From contig NZ_CP118108.1 of the NCBI RefSeq assembly GCF_028747985.1, positions 1,059,501 to 1,123,500 of the forward strand: 64,000 nucleotides of DNA, in the 5' to 3' direction. Below, piece by piece: positions 60,850 through 64,000 of this stretch. Below the pieces are notes generated by a model that did not search any database, was not told where the DNA came from, and was given only the letters and a program-made list of their open reading frames with translations. A program made the position numbers and the translations under genes. Source of the DNA: Paenibacillus urinalis. Lineage in GTDB: Bacteria > Bacillota > Bacilli > Paenibacillales > Paenibacillaceae. Position 1 is the first letter of the stretch. Each line of letters begins with the position of its first letter.

Positions 60850-61497
60850 TTACAAGACCTCCGATAATTTCTGGCTGGCTGTGGTTAGAGCTTGCAGTGC
60901 TTCTGGAATGCGCCACGCATCCCGGTTACGGGGACCCACGGTATTAGAGATGGCTCTAATCTCGAGTACGGGTACATTCATATAGCTTGCCGCAGCGGCG
61001 ACGCCATACCCTTCCATGGATTCTGCGTATGCTTCTGGAACACGTCTTAACAATTCCTCGGCGGTGTGAGCTGTTCCCGTTGTAGTTGATACCGTAATAA
61101 TGGGGCCGTAGTGGACAGGTAAATCTGTTGATGTCTGTAATGCGGATTGAATGGATTGAATCGCTTCGAAATCGGCGGTCACTCGTGATCTGCCGAAACC
61201 GAGCTCGTCCACACTGCGGAATCCTTCCGCCGTCTCGGAGCCTAGATCCGCTTGTATCATTTCTGTAGAAATAACGACGTCTCCGATTCCGGCACGCCCC
61301 GGGAAGCCGCCGCCGATTCCTGCATTAATGACCAGCTTGTACGAATCAGAAGCCAGTGCTGCTGCGGTTGCTGCCGCGGCGGACGCAGGTCCGGCTCCTC
61401 CTGCAATGACGTGATAATACTCCGGGACTTTCAGGCCGTCCTCTATAGCCTTCCGCTCTGCCTCAACGGCAGTGACGATCAAGATTCGAGATGACAT
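60850..61497 (-). CDS. mqnB: Futalosine hydrolase
   Basis: MqnB removes hypoxanthine from futalosine. The 215-residue protein is a nucleoside phosphorylase-fold hydrolase with RILIVTAVEAERKAIEDG, VINAGIGGGFPGRAGIGDVVISTEM, MEGYGVAAAASYMNVPVLEIRAISNTVGPRNRDAW, the last holding the MqnB-specific RAISN and RNRxxW motif. AAGGAG lies 12 bases before the ATG. It is the first gene of a two-gene operon with mqnD; mqnA, mqnC and mqnE are not in the window. Confidence 0.94.
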   Translation of the reverse strand: MSSRILIVTAVEAERKAIEDGLKVPEYYHVIAGGAGPASAAAATAAALASDSYKLVINAGIGGGFPGRAGIGDVVISTEMIQADLGSETAEGFRSVDELGFGRSRVTADFEAIQSIQSALQTSTDLPVHYGPIITVSTTTGTAHTAEELLRRVPEAYAESMEGYGVAAAASYMNVPVLEIRAISNTVGPRNRDAWRIPEALQALTTASQKLSEVL

Positions 61498-61590
61498 GAT
61501 GCAGCTCAGCTCCTTCTGGTGACATAGAAACAGGTGTGTAATGCGATTTAATTATATCATTTTTGAGAAAGTGGCATGACAAAGTGATTA

Positions 61591-61636
61591 TTGACAGTTT
61601 AATAGTTAACTGTATTATAAGTAATAGTACAGTTAA
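61591..61636 (+). promoter_or_regulatory. Promoter with inverted-repeat operator of the YtrA-type operon
   Basis: TTGACA (61591-61596) is followed after 16 bases by TATTAT (61613-61618). Overlapping and beyond the -10 is TTAACTGTA (61606-61614), a 13-base spacer and TACAGTTAA (61628-61636), a perfect inverted repeat. It lies 73 bases upstream of the GntR gene and is a likely autoregulatory operator. Confidence 0.68.
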
Positions 61637-61708
61637 TTCAGTGTTATGCATTAACTTTGGGCTCTACATCGTTACATTGGTATTGATTATTTATGAAGGA
61701 GGTATCCG

Positions 61709-62110
61709 ATGTTTGAACTGGACGTGCGCAGCCGTAAACCGATATATGAGCAGTTAATTGAACGCATTAAGGAGTTGATTATGATGGAAATGCTGAAGCC
61801 AGATGAGCAGCTGCCCTCTGTGAGGCATTTGTCAGCCGAGCTTACCGTGAATCCGAATACGATTCAGAAGGCTTACCGTGAGCTGGAACGGGACGGGTAT
61901 ATTTATTCTTTGCAGGGCAAGGGAAGTTTTGTTGCTAAGGTGGAGCATAGACCTCTTGATCAGAGAAAACAGGAACTGAAGCTGGAGATACATAAGCTGC
62001 TTACGGAAGCAGTCTATCTGGGAATGACAGAAGGTGAAATCAGGGAGATTTATCAGAAGGCACAGCAGGATCGTCATTTGGATCGGGTAGAGGGGGAAGA
62101 GCATGATTGA
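61709..62110 (+). CDS. GntR-family regulator, YtrA subfamily
   Basis: A 133-residue regulator, AAGGAGG 6 bases before its ATG. It has the winged helix of the YtrA group: VRSRKPIYEQLIERIKELIMMEMLKPDEQLPSVRHLSAELTVNPNTIQKAYRELERDGYIYSLQGKGSFVA. A short dimerisation helix follows instead of a large effector domain. It overlaps the ABC ATPase gene by 8 bases. In B. subtilis YtrA represses a similar ABC operon and is released by cell-wall-active antibiotics; that role is likely but not shown here. Confidence 0.92.
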   Translation: MFELDVRSRKPIYEQLIERIKELIMMEMLKPDEQLPSVRHLSAELTVNPNTIQKAYRELERDGYIYSLQGKGSFVAKVEHRPLDQRKQELKLEIHKLLTEAVYLGMTEGEIREIYQKAQQDRHLDRVEGEEHD

Positions 62111-63005
62111 AGTATCGGGTGTAACGAAAGTATTTGAGACAGAGGCAGCGGTGAATCATCTGTCCCTTACTGTTCGGAAGGGCTCGATATTCGGCCTCTT
62201 GGGATCGAACGGAGCAGGAAAGACGACGCTGTTAAAAACAATGGCAGGAATCTATAAGCCTGACAAGGGAAGTGTCTCCATTGACGGCGTACCCGTTTAT
62301 GAGAATACACAATTAAAAAGCCGGATTATTTTTATGTCCGATATTCCTTACTTTTTCCCTCATACATCGATTCGCCAGATGGCTGCCTTCTACAAGCGAA
62401 TGTATCCCGGGTGGAATGAAGAACGGTTTCGTCAGCTGGAATTGGTGTTCAAGCTGGACCTTACACGGAAGCTGTACCGAATGTCTAAGGGGATGCAGCA
62501 CCAGGCTGCAATTATGCTGGCTCTTAGCTGTATGCCGGATGTATTGCTGCTGGATGAACCCATCGATGGGCTTGACCCGGTCATGCGCAAGATGATCAAG
62601 AATTTATTATTCCAGGAGGCAGCTGAACGAGAGCTGACCGTCGTTATTTCTTCTCATAATCTAAGAGAAATCGAGGATATGTGCGATCATATCGGGATCA
62701 TGCATAACGGAGTGCTCATGGTTGAGAAGGACCTGGATGATCTGAAGGCCGATACCCACAAGATTCAAGTAGCCTTCCGAGATGACCGTCATGAGGAGAC
62801 CCTGTCCAGCCATGTTCGCATACTGCATGGAGAGAAGCGGGGAAGTGTGGAAATTTATATCGTGAAAGGCGATGAGCAGGAAGTGAAGGAAGCATTCAAG
62901 GCTTACGATCCTTATGTGCTTGATATGCTGCCTCTCACGCTGGAAGAGATTTTTATCTATGAAATGGAGGACGCTGGCTATGACATCCATCCGATTATTC
63001 TTTAA
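62103..63005 (+). CDS. ABC transporter ATP-binding protein (YtrB-like)
   Basis: A 300-residue ATPase. Walker A is GSNGAGKTT, the Q-loop region is FMSDIPYFFPH, the signature is MSKGMQHQ, Walker B is VLLLDEPIDGLD and the switch His is SSHNLREIED. The C-terminal 90 residues are an extra regulatory or interaction domain. The signature is a variant of LSGGQ and is typical of the GntR-linked Bacillales family. It overlaps the regulator gene by 8 bases and the following membrane protein gene by 26 bases. Confidence 0.93.
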   Translation: MIEVSGVTKVFETEAAVNHLSLTVRKGSIFGLLGSNGAGKTTLLKTMAGIYKPDKGSVSIDGVPVYENTQLKSRIIFMSDIPYFFPHTSIRQMAAFYKRMYPGWNEERFRQLELVFKLDLTRKLYRMSKGMQHQAAIMLALSCMPDVLLLDEPIDGLDPVMRKMIKNLLFQEAAERELTVVISSHNLREIEDMCDHIGIMHNGVLMVEKDLDDLKADTHKIQVAFRDDRHEETLSSHVRILHGEKRGSVEIYIVKGDEQEVKEAFKAYDPYVLDMLPLTLEEIFIYEMEDAGYDIHPIIL

Positions 63006-64000
63006 CCGTGGAGTGATTCTCCAAGATCTGAAGCAGCATGGATGGATTGGAATCTTGTATCTGCTGGCTCTGGCCTTTTTGCTGCCATTTGTTATGCTGG
63101 TTCATCCCGTTAGTGGAGGCCAGGGCAGAGAGATCGATTCTTTGTTTGATGTTTCAGACGATCTGACGCTTAATCTGCTGCTGATTTTTCCGATCTTTAC
63201 CGTAAGCTTTATTTTTCGATATTTGCATAGTAAGGCTCCGTCCGATTTATATCACAGCTTGCCGATTACACGGAACCAGCTGCTCACATCACATTTGTTC
63301 AGTGCACTGATCCTCATGTTAGTACCGGTGTGGGTAATTGCTGTCGTAACCGCATTGATTCGTTTGTTTGCAAGTAATCACTACATATATGAGCTGTCCG
63401 TTGTCTGGGAATGGGCGTGGCTGTCTACAGCGATCATATTATTTTTGTCTGGACTCACGGTCCTGCTTGCAGTAAGTCTTGGACAAACGATCCTTCAGCT
63501 GATTGTAACCTATGGTCTGCTCCTGACCCCGGCCTGGATCCTTGTGCTGGGTGTCATTCATATGGAGAGATTTCTATTCGGCTTCTCTAGTGAATATTAT
63601 GAAATGGGATATAGCACTGGATTTGAACTGGGCACTATTTCGCCATTTCTGAGGCTGACAGGACTGTCAGGTCAACCGTTCGGCTGGATGGAGATTCTTA
63701 TTTACTTGCTGTTAGGTGTCATGTTTATTATAATCAGTTATTTCTTATATCGAAAAAGAGATACGGCCGCCTCAGGACGAGCTATTGTCTTTCCATTTAT
63801 GACACTCCTGTTCCGTCTGCTGGTCATGCTGTTTATATCCATGGCATTAGGGGCCTATCTGTCCGAGGCGAATGGATACAGTACTCGTGGTTTAATAATT
63901 GGTTATCTCATCGGAGGGATTCTAGGCTGTCTTATTGCTGAGATGGTCGTCCGCAAGACTTGGCTCATATGGAGCAAACGCACACTCGCAAGCTCGATAG
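62980..64000 (+). CDS. ABC-2 type membrane protein of the YtrA operon (3' end cut by window edge)
   Basis: From ATG 62980 the frame stays open to the right edge, giving at least 340 residues. The N-terminus is MTSIRLFFNRGVILQDLKQHG, followed by a hydrophobic helix and several further helices (at least seven visible), with the ABC-2 coupling segment FRYLHSKAPSDLYHSLPITRNQLLTSHLF. This is the pattern of the large permeases (YtrC/YtrD or DUF6449-like) of the YtrA operons. It overlaps the ATPase gene by 26 bases, indicating translational coupling. The stop codon lies outside the window. Confidence 0.85.
   Translation, partial: MTSIRLFFNRGVILQDLKQHGWIGILYLLALAFLLPFVMLVHPVSGGQGREIDSLFDVSDDLTLNLLLIFPIFTVSFIFRYLHSKAPSDLYHSLPITRNQLLTSHLFSALILMLVPVWVIAVVTALIRLFASNHYIYELSVVWEWAWLSTAIILFLSGLTVLLAVSLGQTILQLIVTYGLLLTPAWILVLGVIHMERFLFGFSSEYYEMGYSTGFELGTISPFLRLTGLSGQPFGWMEILIYLLLGVMFIIISYFLYRKRDTAASGRAIVFPFMTLLFRLLVMLFISMALGAYLSEANGYSTRGLIIGYLIGGILGCLIAEMVVRKTWLIWSKRTLASSI

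Noticed and set aside
1..64000. CRISPR arrays, insertion sequences, prophage genes, rRNA and tRNA genes
   Set aside because: No regularly spaced repeats, transposase or integrase genes, or RNA gene signatures were found on either strand by eye; a tRNAscan or Infernal run would be needed to exclude small RNAs fully.

Overview
The window looks like chromosome of a spore-forming, low-to-moderate GC Bacillota of the Paenibacillus group. The evidence is strong AGGAGG-type ribosome binding sites with frequent GTG/TTG starts, Lpl/Ytc-type polysaccharide ABC transporters, a GH67 alpha-glucuronidase, a PL11 rhamnogalacturonan lyase, a GH95 enzyme, a GH18 enzyme, CcpA-type cre sites, a TnrA-like MerR regulator and a YtrA-type GntR/ABC operon. 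No rRNA, tRNA, CRISPR array, transposase or prophage gene was seen. Gene density is high, and many gene pairs overlap by 4 bases or are separated by strong intrinsic terminators.

Layout. 0-3.4 kb: a transglutaminase-like/thioredoxin-like protein (cut by the left edge), a GH18 enzyme, an apparently frameshifted MazG-like gene and small proteins. 3.8-8.4 kb (minus): an MMPL exporter, OmpR-type response regulator, histidine kinase and small membrane protein in one operon. 8.7-15 kb (minus): mannitol utilisation (mtlR-mtlA-mtlD) with a cre site, followed by a NodB-type deacetylase. 15.3-25.2 kb: small proteins, a GNAT enzyme, an acyl-CoA synthetase, an AraC-GyrI regulator, a heterodimeric ABC exporter and an AlkD-like protein. 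25.3-32.9 kb (plus): an aldouronate (xylan fragment) system with two permeases, a binding lipoprotein, a Nif3-like protein, a GntR regulator and aguA. 33-35.3 kb: a beta-lactamase-fold protein and folD under a ZTP riboswitch. 35.6-42 kb: an ECF sigma factor, its probable anti-sigma factor and two ABC-2 transporters, the second with a frameshifted ATPase. 42-51 kb: a SAP-domain protein, GH95, an lpxC-lpxD-lpxA operon and a PL11 lyase. 51-53.5 kb: an amino-acid ABC importer. 53.6-58.2 kb: an LLM monooxygenase and a nitrogen-type module (TnrA-like regulator, Tat-exported amine oxidase, exported RidA, TatA). 58.3-64 kb: a GGDEF-like/histidine-kinase hybrid, mqnD-mqnB of the futalosine menaquinone pathway, and a YtrA-type ABC operon that runs off the right edge.

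The two most notable systems are as follows. First, a self-contained lpxCDA operon (promoter, three genes, terminator) in what otherwise looks like a monoderm genome, with all catalytic and zinc ligands preserved; the later lipid A genes are not in this window. Second, a gene set joining a Tat-dependent flavin amine oxidase, a secreted RidA imine deaminase and a TatA subunit. It lies beside a TnrA-like regulator, with a perfect TnrA/GlnR box placed about 50 bases upstream of a plausible amine oxidase transcription start.

Three genes carry what looks like a one-base deletion in a short homopolymer (about 2392, 16858 and 41066). These could be real mutations or consensus errors and should be checked against reads before the genes are called broken.
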